From: Dyadobacter sandarakinus
GTDB taxonomy: Bacteria; Bacteroidota; Bacteroidia; Cytophagales; Spirosomataceae
Direction of reading: 5' to 3'
Length of the DNA: 64,000 nucleotides
Assembly: GCF_016894445.1 (NCBI RefSeq)
Contig: NZ_CP056775.1
Location: 932,001-996,000 of the forward strand
Shown here: piece by piece, positions 20,374-29,037 of the stretch
Position numbering within the stretch: position 1 is the stretch's first letter
Layout of the letters: each line of letters begins with the position of its first letter
The notes under the pieces: generated by a model
Told to the model about the DNA's origin: nothing
The model's database searches: none
The model's input: the letters and a program-made list of their open reading frames with translations, nothing else
Program-made: the position numbers and the translations under genes

Positions 20374-20510
20374 AAAGTAGGGAGTACGGGAGGATGGAGG
20401 AATGGAGAAAAGGAGGAAGGGCGATTGTTCCTTCCTCCTTTATTCCTTTTCTCCTTCGTCCCATCCTCCATCCTCCTTTCCTCCATTCTCCCTCCCCACT
20501 TCTGGCCCAA
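20374..20510. repeat. Polypurine/polypyrimidine intergenic element C
   Basis: Purine-rich 20374-20420 and pyrimidine-rich 20430-20505. The tip is a perfect 11-bp hairpin (20410-20420 with 20430-20440) with a 9-nt loop, and pairing extends outward imperfectly. Unlike A and B, no permease follows; the next gene (20557) is unrelated. Confidence 0.85.
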
Positions 20511-20556
20511 TTTTTACTTCGTCTGCTAAAAAGTAGTAACCCTAAATACACTACAC

Positions 20557-21153
20557 ATGCTGCCGACATCAGATACCAGCGCATATGAGGTTTTCAGAAC
20601 CAACAAATGCATTCCGAAGATTCTGGAAAAAGAGATTCTTTGTGCACTTTCCTGCTACCCGGAGCTGAAAGAAACACCCATATTCTTTGTGTTTAAAAGA
20701 AAAATACGTGGCTCGGTCATGCAGGCGCAGCCTAAGTTCAGTACCATGCTGCGTGGTACGAGGGCGTACAATATCAATATCAGCGCCATGTTCAGGCTGA
20801 CGCATTCGGCCATTCCCATACAGCAGATACCTTCGGATGTGATTGTGGGCTGGATAGGGCATGAGCTCGGGCATGTCATGGATTATGAGTGCCGGAGCAC
20901 GGTCAGCATGATCAGGTTTGGGTTGGGGTATGTTTTCTCGCGCAGGTTTGTCAGAGAGGCTGAACGTGTCGCCGATACTTTTGCCGTTAATCACGGATTG
21001 GGAAATTACATTCTCAAAACCAAGCACTTCATTCTGAATCATGCGGCATTATCCGACAAATACAAGCGGAAAATAGCCCGCCTGTACCTATCGCCGGATG
21101 ATATTGTGGAGCAGGTGCGTAAGCTCGAAGCTACGCGCGTGCTGCCGTCATAA
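20557..21153 (+). CDS. Putative zinc metallopeptidase (gluzincin-like HExxH protein)
   Basis: A 198-residue protein with HELGH at residues 102-106 and E136xxxD140 in EAERVAD, the spacing expected for a zinc-binding HExxH plus a downstream Glu ligand as in M48-type gluzincins. No signal peptide is visible and a hydrophobic stretch around residue 122 is short, so location is unclear. Such small proteins in this phylum are usually annotated as hypothetical. Its last 6 bp overlap the end of the convergent GH3-family gene. Peptidase activity is inferred from the motif alone. Confidence 0.7.
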   Translation: MLPTSDTSAYEVFRTNKCIPKILEKEILCALSCYPELKETPIFFVFKRKIRGSVMQAQPKFSTMLRGTRAYNINISAMFRLTHSAIPIQQIPSDVIVGWIGHELGHVMDYECRSTVSMIRFGLGYVFSRRFVREAERVADTFAVNHGLGNYILKTKHFILNHAALSDKYKRKIARLYLSPDDIVEQVRKLEATRVLPS

Positions 21154-22668
21154 GTGCGCCCTGACATATGCTTCAAATTCCAGAAAATCGGCTTCTTTCA
21201 TTACCCTGGGAATCTTGACCTGACCGCCTTTTTTCCGGGTTTCTTCACTCCACTGATAGAATATATGTTCGGGGATCAGTTCAACCTCGACATCCTTCAG
21301 TGCGCGGCTCCGGGCCACCTTATAGTTTTTATTATTTTCCTTCAAAGTGTCATCCAGGGTGCGGGCTACGGAAGCACAGTCTGTATCCTTGTCGCAGCTT
21401 ACAAACCACCTGTGGATGTATTCATCGTCCCGGTGCACGGCCGCAACAATAAATTCCTTAATGACCACATCGTGCTTATGCTCCACAACTCGCAGTCCAT
21501 CATTCATCTGATTGACAGCCAGCTGGCACCCTACCACATTGAGGTAATGCTTGGTACGTCCGGTGATCTGTATTTCTGCCCGGGCCTTGTCTGTGATCGT
21601 AACCGTATCGCCGATCATGTACCGCCACGCTCCCGACACAGTTGAAATAAGCAGTACGTACTCCGTATTTTCCTCCGCTTCTGCCAGTGACAATACGGTT
21701 CCGCCCGGTTTTACGAGTCCGTCCTCGTCCACATTTTCAGGGGTGAAAGGGACAAATTCGTAGAAGATCCCATTGTCCGGAAAAAGCGCCATAGCCGGTG
21801 TATCCGGACGCTTCTGAATGGCAATAAAACCCTCCGAGGCAAGGTAGGTATCAATGTAAGTCAGCGGAAATGCGAAATGCTTCTCCAGGCTCTTCCGGTA
21901 GGGCTCAAAAGCAACACCCCCCGTCGTGTAGACCATCAGGTTGGGCCATATTTCGTGGATGTTGCTGAGTTTGTTGTGGCTGATAATCTCCCTGAGCATG
22001 AGGTCTACCCATGCAGGAATACCCGAAATGCAGCCGATGTCCCATTTCGGGGCTTCTTCGGCTATCCTTTTTATTTTTTCGTCAAAATTGGCAATGGATG
22101 CGATTTCCAGTCCGGGCTTGTAGATGCCTCCGAACCAGCCGGGCAGGTTGCTTGCGCTGATCCCGCTGATCTCGCCTTCCTCATGATCGTCCTTTTGAAT
22201 GAGGCTGGTACTGCTGCCCAGCATGAGGATCTGTCTGGTGAAAAATTCAGCAGGCAGGTTGAATGCACCCAGGTTGGTGATTTCTGAAATGCCTGCCTTG
22301 CGGATACAGCTGAGCATATCGTCTGTGACCGGAATGTGCTTGCTGGCACTGGTAGTGCCGCTGCTGAGTGCAAAGTAGCGCTGTCCGCCCGGCCAGGTTA
22401 CATTCTGATGTCCTTTGAGTAGGTAATGCCACCAGTCTGCATACATTTTATCATAATCATGCACCGGAACCTTTGCCTGAAACGCAGTAACAATGTCTTC
22501 ACTGGCCAGGATCTCTGAAAATTCATGGGCCTTGCCGAAAGCAGTCAGCCTGGCCGTATCAAGGAGTTTTCTTAACGTTTCTTTCTGCGCTTCAACCGGG
22601 TCGGGCTCACTGATGATTTTGCCTGTGAGGTCAATTGCTTTTTTGATAATCTCTCCGATTACAGCCAT
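21148..22668 (-). CDS. GH3 auxin-responsive-promoter family protein (acyl-adenylate/amidosynthetase-like)
   Basis: A 506-residue cytoplasmic enzyme of the GH3 family, part of the adenylate-forming superfamily. Visible signatures are the phosphate-binding loop FALSSGTTSASKHIPVT (~100-117), the YxxSEG-like motif in YLASEGFIAIQ, and YRYMIGDTVTI-like sequence in the adenylation core. Plant members conjugate amino acids to jasmonate or auxin; bacterial members are widespread in Bacteroidetes with unproven substrates. The C-terminal domain ends in VKIPRVMKEADFLEF, typical of the family. It stands alone, convergent with the metallopeptidase gene and preceded by the outer-membrane channel operon end. 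Confidence 0.88.
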   Translation of the reverse strand: MAVIGEIIKKAIDLTGKIISEPDPVEAQKETLRKLLDTARLTAFGKAHEFSEILASEDIVTAFQAKVPVHDYDKMYADWWHYLLKGHQNVTWPGGQRYFALSSGTTSASKHIPVTDDMLSCIRKAGISEITNLGAFNLPAEFFTRQILMLGSSTSLIQKDDHEEGEISGISASNLPGWFGGIYKPGLEIASIANFDEKIKRIAEEAPKWDIGCISGIPAWVDLMLREIISHNKLSNIHEIWPNLMVYTTGGVAFEPYRKSLEKHFAFPLTYIDTYLASEGFIAIQKRPDTPAMALFPDNGIFYEFVPFTPENVDEDGLVKPGGTVLSLAEAEENTEYVLLISTVSGAWRYMIGDTVTITDKARAEIQITGRTKHYLNVVGCQLAVNQMNDGLRVVEHKHDVVIKEFIVAAVHRDDEYIHRWFVSCDKDTDCASVARTLDDTLKENNKNYKVARSRALKDVEVELIPEHIFYQWSEETRKKGGQVKIPRVMKEADFLEFEAYVRAHL

Positions 22669-22756
22669 TTCAGTTTTGGAGTTTTTTGTTCGTTTGTAGC
22701 GCGGATAAAAAAATCCATACCACTATACGAACAGGGAAGCCCGGCTTATACAAAAC

Positions 22757-22790
22757 AAAAAAGCCTTCCCGCGCATTGGGGAAAGCTTTT
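22757..22790 (-). terminator. Rho-independent terminator of the second efflux operon
   Basis: Read on the minus strand: AAAAGCTTTCCCC, a short GC loop, then GGGAAGGCTTTT and a TTTTTGTTTTG tract. One stem mismatch. It lies 29 bp past the stop codon of the channel gene. Confidence 0.85.
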
Positions 22791-22818
22791 CAGCATTTAT
22801 TGATGAAAGATAATCCTG

Positions 22819-24258
22819 TCAGTTCCAGCCGCCGCCCAATGCGCGGTAAATATTCACCGTCGCATTCATCTGTTGCATTTTGGTTTCTATCAGGTCAAAT
22901 TTCGATTCCAGGGCTTCACGCTGGGTGAGCAGCACTTCCATATAATCGGCACGGGCGGAGGTGAAAAGCCGGTTTGCAATGTTGGTCGACTCGTTCAGGG
23001 CCTGTACCTCACGGAGCTTGGTGTCATAGCTCTGGCTCAGGTTATTGATATTTGAAAGCTGGTTCACTACCTCGATGTAAGCATTTAATACAGTCCGCTC
23101 GTAGTTGTATACCGCCTGGATTTGTCTTGCATTGGCACTGTAATAAGTTGCCTGGATTGCATTTTTGTTAATCAGCGGCCCTACAAGGTCTCCTACCAGA
23201 GCGCCCATGATTGACTTGGGGACATTGCCAAGATAAATTGGATTAAATGCCTGTATACCCAGTGCAGCCGAAATGCCCAGCGATGGATAAAAGTTAGCTC
23301 TTGCCACCTGAATGTCGAGTTTTGCCGCCTCCAGTTCCTGCTCCGCCTGGCGAACATCCGGGCGGTTCTGCAGCAGCTGGGTCGGGATACCAGCCTGCAT
23401 TACATTTGGTACAAGGCTCTCAAGGCTGGTAGTATCCCTTAAAACAGGCTGCGGGTATCGTCCCAGCAGAAAGTTGATCCGGTTTTCCGTTTCCACAATC
23501 TGCTGCCTGATTGCATATTGCCGGTTGGTGGTATTAAGCACCTGCGCTTCAAACCGCCGAATTGCCAGTTCGGTAACACGTGTCGCTTCCTTCTGCATTT
23601 TCACAATTTTCAACGCATTGTTCTGGATCTCAATATTTTGAGTTACAATATTCAGCTGCGTATCCAGTGCGCGGAGTTCATAGTAGGAGTTCGCGATTTC
23701 AGATACCAAATTGGTCATGGTAAAATTTCTGCCTTCGACCGAGCTCAGATACCGGTAAACTGCTGCCTTTTTCGCATTGCGCAGTTTATGCCAGATATCG
23801 ACTTCCCAACGCGCAACCAGATTGATCCCGAAGTCCGGAAGAGGCTCGGGCGTTTCTCTGCCCGGCTTGATCTCGGTAGTAGCCTCACTGGAACCCACCT
23901 GCGTGTAGCGGCCAGCTTTCTCCACGCCTGCACCGCCACGCAGACCTACAAATGGCATGTATTCCCCTTGTCTTGCACGGATTTCGTTTTTCGAAATTGC
24001 AATTTCCTGCAGGGTAATGTTCAACTCCTGGTTGTTGTTGAATGCAGTGTCAATCAGGGCGGCCAGGTAAGGATCTGTAAAATAATCCCTCCATTTTACT
24101 TTGCCTGTGTTGGTTGAGTCCGTGTCCTGGGTAGCATTATAGCTTGCATTCAAAGCTGGATTAGGCGTTCTCTGCACCATCGACGGAGCATTGCAACCGT
24201 AGTACGTCAGGGCAACAAATGCTACCCCGACATACTTCAATATTCTTTTATTGCGCAT
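22819..24258 (-). CDS. TolC-like outer-membrane efflux lipoprotein, NodT family (second system)
   Basis: A 479-residue outer-membrane channel. I chose ATG 24258 because MRNKRILKYVGVAFVALTYYGCN gives a clean lipoprotein signal with lipobox YYGC; the 26 residues possible upstream lie inside the pump gene. OEP repeats, RPDVRQAEQELEAAKLDI and the terminal YRALGGGWN motif identify the family. Its start overlaps the end of the pump gene by 11 bp, which implies translational coupling. It is the last gene of the minus-strand adaptor-pump-channel operon. Confidence 0.94.
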   Translation of the reverse strand: MRNKRILKYVGVAFVALTYYGCNAPSMVQRTPNPALNASYNATQDTDSTNTGKVKWRDYFTDPYLAALIDTAFNNNQELNITLQEIAISKNEIRARQGEYMPFVGLRGGAGVEKAGRYTQVGSSEATTEIKPGRETPEPLPDFGINLVARWEVDIWHKLRNAKKAAVYRYLSSVEGRNFTMTNLVSEIANSYYELRALDTQLNIVTQNIEIQNNALKIVKMQKEATRVTELAIRRFEAQVLNTTNRQYAIRQQIVETENRINFLLGRYPQPVLRDTTSLESLVPNVMQAGIPTQLLQNRPDVRQAEQELEAAKLDIQVARANFYPSLGISAALGIQAFNPIYLGNVPKSIMGALVGDLVGPLINKNAIQATYYSANARQIQAVYNYERTVLNAYIEVVNQLSNINNLSQSYDTKLREVQALNESTNIANRLFTSARADYMEVLLTQREALESKFDLIETKMQQMNATVNIYRALGGGWN

Positions 24259-27200
24259 TGTTTTGAGTTTCTTGCGTTTGAGGGAAAGCGTCGACCGCGT
24301 GAACAAATTGTTCAGACAACGAGCCGTCGTCCTCACCTTTAATCATTTTTCTGCCGTCGGCCAGAGAGCCAAATATGACGTACAATCCCGGAATGATGAT
24401 GACCCCGAAAATGGTACCGAACAGCATACCTCCTAGTGCCGAAGCACCGATGGTACGGTTACCGATCGCACCTGCACCCGTCGCGCTGATCAATGGGATC
24501 AAACCGGCGATAAAGGCAAATGAAGTCATCAGGATCGGGCGGAAACGTACTTTCGCTCCTTCAATAGCCGCATTCAGGATCGTCTCTCCCTGGTGCCGCT
24601 TCTGGACGGCAAACTCCACAATCAATACCGCATTCTTACCCAACAACCCGACAAGCATGATCAGACCAATCTGCGCATAGATGTTGTTTTCCAGGCCCAT
24701 CAGTTTCAGCAGCAGGAATGAACCAAACACCCCGACCGGCAGTGATAACACGACCGCGAAAGGAATGATAAAGCTTTCATACTGAGCCGCAAGTACGAAG
24801 TAAACGAATGCCAGTACGATCATGAATACCACCAGCGACTCATTTCCGCGGATCGATTCATCATAAGAAAGACCTTCAAATGCAATGTCATAACCCGTAG
24901 GTAATGTTTTGGCAGCTACCTCGCGGATCGCGGCGATCGCATCAGCCGTGGTGTACCCTTTGGCAGGCAATCCCTGGATCGCAGCTGAGTTATACAGGTT
25001 GAAACGGGTGATCTCGTTGGGTCCCTGTCCTTTTTTCAGTTTCATGAAAGATGAATAAGGCACCATTTCACCTGCATCATTTTTTACGAAAAGCTTCAGA
25101 AGATCGGATGGAAGCCGCCGGAAACTTGGGTCGGACTGCACATATACTTTAAAGAACTGGTTAAATCTTGTGAAACCCTGTTCGTAAGTACTACCAATCA
25201 TGATGTTCAGGTTGTCCATCGCTTTTCCGATCGATACGCCTTTCTGCATCGCCAGCTGGTTGTCGATCTGCAATTCATACTGCGGATAGTTGGCAGCGAA
25301 GAAGGTAAACAAGCCGGTCAGTTCAGGACGTTTGGCCAGATCTTCCATGAATTTCTTGTTGATCTTATCAAATTCTGCGTAGTCTGTATCCGTATTTTTA
25401 TCCAGCAAACGCATCGAGAAACCACCGGAAGTACCGAAACCTGGAATAGCTGGTGGTTCGAAAAATTCAACGACCGCTCCAAGTCCTCTGGTTTTGCCTT
25501 CCAGCTCTTCCATGATTTCTTTTACGTTTTCCTTACGGTCGTGCCAGGGTTTCAGGTTGATCAAACAGGTACCTGCATTCGAACCACGACCCTCGGTCAT
25601 GATCTCGTAACCTGCCAGAGAAGATACGGACTCGATTCCTTCCACTTCTTCGCAAATCTTCTGAAGACGTCTTGAAACCTCATTGGTTTTTTCCAGCGTC
25701 GATCCCGGAGGGGTCTGAATGATCGCATAGATCGTACTCTGATCCTCATTCGGAATAAAGCCTGAGGGAAGCACTTTGTTGACATACACAATACCCGCGC
25801 AGAAGGCCAGCAATACACCCCAGGTAACTACCCGGCGGCTTACGATTCTTTTCAGCAAGCCTACATATCGTCCGGTCAACCTGTCAAATACCCGGTTGAA
25901 AGCGTCCAGTGATTTGGTCAGGATATTTTTCTTTTTCGGATGTCCGTGGTGGTTTTGCAGCAGCATGGCGCAAAGTACCGGCGTCAATGTCAAGGCAATA
26001 AGGGCCGAGATTACGATAGAGCTAGCCATCGTGATCGAGAACTGGCGGTAGAATGTACCCACCGGGCCCGACATGAAGGAGATCGGAAGAAATACCGAAA
26101 CCATGACCGCAGTGATTGCGATGATCGCGCCGCTGATCTCTGCCAATACTTTTTTCACCGCATTAAATGGTGAGATACCCGGCTCCTCCTCAAACTTGGC
26201 GTGCACGGCCTCGACGACGACAATCGCATCATCGACCACAATACCGATCGCCAATACAAGTGCAAAAAGCGTAATCAGGTTAATCGACAGACCAAAACCC
26301 TGGATCACAAAGAATGCACCGATGAGTGATACCGGTACCGCAAGGATCGGGATCAGTGTGGAACGCCAGTCGCCCAGGAATATGAACACCACAAGGGCTA
26401 CCAGGATGAATGCATCCCGCAAAGTGTCGATTACCTGTTCAATAGACGCGTCGAGGAACTGAGATACGTCATAGCTGATTTTGTAATCCACGCCCGGAGG
26501 GAAGGTTTTCTTCATCACATCGAGCTTTTGTTTCACTTCTTCAATTACGTCACTCGCATTACTACCATAGTTCTGGCGTAAAACGATCGCCGCAGAAGCG
26601 TGTCCGTCCAAGTTAGAATAGATATCGAAGAACTCACTACCGAGCTCCACTTTGGCGATATCCCTTAAATGGATACTTTCACCATTCGCATTGGCACGGA
26701 TAATAATGCCTTCGTACTCTTCCGGCTTATCGTACCGGCCTTTATAGGTTAATACATATTCCAGAGACTGAGCGGCGATACCGGAGCTTTGTCCGATACG
26801 GCCGGGACGGCCCACGATACTCTGCTCGCCTACGGCCTTCATAACTTCCTCGGTCGAAACGTTATAAGCACGCATACGCTCGGGGTTCAGCCACAGACGC
26901 ATGGCGTACCGGCGGCTACCCAGGATCTGCGCCCGCGCGATACCTTTGGTACGTTGCAGCTCGGGGATCATTTTTACGGTAGCGTAGTTGAATAGGAATT
27001 TTTCATCAATCGTCTCGGCCTTCGAGTACAGGTTGACGTACATCAACATACTCGGCTGTACCGGCGTGATAATTACCCCCTCACGTTGTACCAGTTCCGG
27101 CAAAAGTGGCATAACCTGGTCCACCCTCGTTTTCACCCGGATTACCGCTACGTTGGGGTCGGTCCCGGGCTCAAAGATGATCCTGAGCGTCGCCTCCCCC

Positions 27201-27454
27201 GCACTGGTTGCATCCGTTGCAATATAACGCATGTCCTGCACCCCGTTAATAGCCTGTTCCAGCGTGATCAGCGTGGATTTTACGAGTACGTCGGCACTCG
27301 CACCCGGGTAGGCGATGAAAATGTTTACGGTCGTCGGGGCGATATCCGGAAACTGGGAAATCGGTAATTTCTCAATCGCCAGGATGCCTATAAAGACGAT
27401 CATGATCGAAATCACAATCGCAAATACAGGTCTTCGTATGAATTGATTAAACAT
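24248..27454 (-). CDS. RND efflux pump inner-membrane transporter, HAE-1 (AcrB) family (second system)
   Basis: A complete 1,068-residue pump. It starts MFNQFIRRPVFAIVISIMIVFIGILAIEKLPISQFPDIAP, the standard family N-terminus. TM4 has GIVVDDAIVVVEAVHAKFEE with the paired Asp residues, and TM10 has LVGLLGKNAVLIVEFA with the conserved Lys. The two large periplasmic loops (porter and docking domains) are full length. It lies 28 bp after the adaptor gene and overlaps the channel gene, so all three parts of the tripartite pump are co-transcribed. Multidrug or detergent export is likely, but no regulator gene is adjacent to suggest an inducer. Confidence 0.96.
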   Translation of the reverse strand: MFNQFIRRPVFAIVISIMIVFIGILAIEKLPISQFPDIAPTTVNIFIAYPGASADVLVKSTLITLEQAINGVQDMRYIATDATSAGEATLRIIFEPGTDPNVAVIRVKTRVDQVMPLLPELVQREGVIITPVQPSMLMYVNLYSKAETIDEKFLFNYATVKMIPELQRTKGIARAQILGSRRYAMRLWLNPERMRAYNVSTEEVMKAVGEQSIVGRPGRIGQSSGIAAQSLEYVLTYKGRYDKPEEYEGIIIRANANGESIHLRDIAKVELGSEFFDIYSNLDGHASAAIVLRQNYGSNASDVIEEVKQKLDVMKKTFPPGVDYKISYDVSQFLDASIEQVIDTLRDAFILVALVVFIFLGDWRSTLIPILAVPVSLIGAFFVIQGFGLSINLITLFALVLAIGIVVDDAIVVVEAVHAKFEEEPGISPFNAVKKVLAEISGAIIAITAVMVSVFLPISFMSGPVGTFYRQFSITMASSIVISALIALTLTPVLCAMLLQNHHGHPKKKNILTKSLDAFNRVFDRLTGRYVGLLKRIVSRRVVTWGVLLAFCAGIVYVNKVLPSGFIPNEDQSTIYAIIQTPPGSTLEKTNEVSRRLQKICEEVEGIESVSSLAGYEIMTEGRGSNAGTCLINLKPWHDRKENVKEIMEELEGKTRGLGAVVEFFEPPAIPGFGTSGGFSMRLLDKNTDTDYAEFDKINKKFMEDLAKRPELTGLFTFFAANYPQYELQIDNQLAMQKGVSIGKAMDNLNIMIGSTYEQGFTRFNQFFKVYVQSDPSFRRLPSDLLKLFVKNDAGEMVPYSSFMKLKKGQGPNEITRFNLYNSAAIQGLPAKGYTTADAIAAIREVAAKTLPTGYDIAFEGLSYDESIRGNESLVVFMIVLAFVYFVLAAQYESFIIPFAVVLSLPVGVFGSFLLLKLMGLENNIYAQIGLIMLVGLLGKNAVLIVEFAVQKRHQGETILNAAIEGAKVRFRPILMTSFAFIAGLIPLISATGAGAIGNRTIGASALGGMLFGTIFGVIIIPGLYVIFGSLADGRKMIKGEDDGSLSEQFVHAVDAFPQTQETQNNAQ

Positions 27455-27482
27455 GTCTTTTTGTGCTTTTTAAAATACCTGA

Positions 27483-28565
27483 CTATTCAGCATACAGACT
27501 TAAATTCGAGATCACAGAATCAGGCTTTACGAACTTGGTGTGTATCTTTTCGTTCTCCTTCACCTGACGCAACCCTTCCAGCAGGATTTTATCATCTTTG
27601 TTCAAACCAGAGCTCACGACAAAAATGTGAGGTAATTCAGCGGCGATCTTGATCTCTCTCGACCTGATCACATTGTTTTTATCCACTACGAAGACATATT
27701 TCTTTTCAAGTACTTCGAAAGTCGCTTTCTGAGGAATGAGCAGTGCGTTTTTGTAGGGCAGCGTCACAACGATGTTACCCGTCTCACCATGTCTCAAAAG
27801 TCTGCTCGGATTCGGGAATGTTGCCCTGAAAGCAATGTTACCCGTTTCGTTATTGAAGTCAGCCTCAATGGTTTCAACAATTCCGGGATGGTCGAACATT
27901 TTGTTGTTCGCCATAAGCAGCTGCACTTTCAGGCCACCGTCTTTGTTGATTTTGGTTTTGTAATCCAGGTATTCCGCCTCAGGAACATTGTAGTAAACCC
28001 ACATTTTGCTGTTGTCCGAGAGGGTTGTCAGCAAGTCGCCTTCATCAAGCAAACTTCCCAGCCTTACCTGAAAATGGTCCATGATACCGTCAAACGGAGC
28101 ACGAATGTCGGTGAATCCGAGGTGCACCTTTGCCAATCCCAGCTCTGCTTTGGCTTTGTCAAGTTTCGCTTTGGCCAGCGCGAGCTCGTTTTTCGAAACC
28201 ACATTACTGTCGGCCAGCGACTTGGTATTTTTAAATTCGATTTCTGCAAAATTGGCTTCTGCCTCCGCTTTCTGTGCTTCGGCCTGGTATACCATCGGCA
28301 TGATCTGGAACATCATTTGCCCCTTTTTAACAGTCTGCCCTTCATCCACGTAAATCTTCTGAAGATAACCTCTTTCCAAAGCCCTCAATTCGATGTGGCT
28401 GATGGCGCGGATCTGGGCAACGTACTCCTTGGTGACCAGCGTGTCCTTTGGCAAGGGGCTGGTGACCAGGAAGTCTGTCTCTTCTTCCTTCTTTTCTTCT
28501 TTCTTTTCACAGCTTGTGTTTAAAAACAGGGCACACAAGCTCATGAGCATGATTACTTTCCTCAT
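27483..28565 (-). CDS. RND efflux periplasmic adaptor (membrane fusion protein), lipoprotein
   Basis: A 360-residue adaptor linking pump and channel. The lipoprotein signal ends in LNTSC (Cys19) and is followed by a charged Glu/Lys-rich linker (EKKEEKKEEET). The lipoyl/barrel-sandwich halves (AQIRAISHIELRALERGYLQKIYVDEGQTVKKGQ and DIRAPFDGIMDHFQVRLGSLLDEGD) flank a hairpin rich in Ala/Lys/Glu (~80-140). Beta-barrel and membrane-proximal domains follow. It is the first gene of the operon, 28 bp before the pump. Confidence 0.95.
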   Translation of the reverse strand: MRKVIMLMSLCALFLNTSCEKKEEKKEEETDFLVTSPLPKDTLVTKEYVAQIRAISHIELRALERGYLQKIYVDEGQTVKKGQMMFQIMPMVYQAEAQKAEAEANFAEIEFKNTKSLADSNVVSKNELALAKAKLDKAKAELGLAKVHLGFTDIRAPFDGIMDHFQVRLGSLLDEGDLLTTLSDNSKMWVYYNVPEAEYLDYKTKINKDGGLKVQLLMANNKMFDHPGIVETIEADFNNETGNIAFRATFPNPSRLLRHGETGNIVVTLPYKNALLIPQKATFEVLEKKYVFVVDKNNVIRSREIKIAAELPHIFVVSSGLNKDDKILLEGLRQVKENEKIHTKFVKPDSVISNLSLYAE

Positions 28566-29037
28566 GGTGATTATTCTATTTTCTTCGATATGATGTTACT
28601 GAAATGTTGATTTGCTGGGATGTGCAGGAACACTGAGGGCTTGACGGCCGGTGTAGGGGATTTGAAATTAAACTTTTCATAGAACCGGATTTGGATAAAA
28701 CACATACAAAAACCGCTACTAATCCTTAATTGCATGTTAAAAGCAAGTTAAAAAGGCATTAAAATGACCTGAGAGTTTTTGCCGGTGTTTTAATGTTAGA
28801 AGTCAAGATATTACAGGTCAGTCGTTTACCTTACGTGGTGGGCTGGTTTTCTGCTTGTTGTGGTATGAATGTGAGCTGTACAGCGATGCATTGTGCCGAA
28901 GCCGGTCTGGTACTCAGGTATTTTATTTTTGTATTTTTATAAGTATGTAAAAACAAAAAAAACAGCTGCCTTGTCCCGCAGGACCCGACAGCTGTTTTTA
29001 CTGTATGTTTGTATATTAGCCGGAACCCGGCCGTGCC
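28566..29037. other. Intergenic region upstream of the efflux operon
   Basis: About 470 bp, AT-rich in its centre, between the adaptor start (minus strand) and the end of the FAD/Rieske gene. It holds the terminator listed at 28952-29000. I found no minus-strand TAnnTTTG box for the operon and no convincing small gene. Confidence 0.5.
28952..29000 (-). terminator. Hairpin terminator downstream of the FAD/Rieske gene
   Basis: AAAAACAGCTG and CAGCTGTTTTT form the outer stem, with a partly paired GTCC/GGAC centre. On the minus strand the T-rich side follows the stem, about 40 bp past the stop at 29038. The symmetrical A/T tracts may let it work in both directions. Confidence 0.75.
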
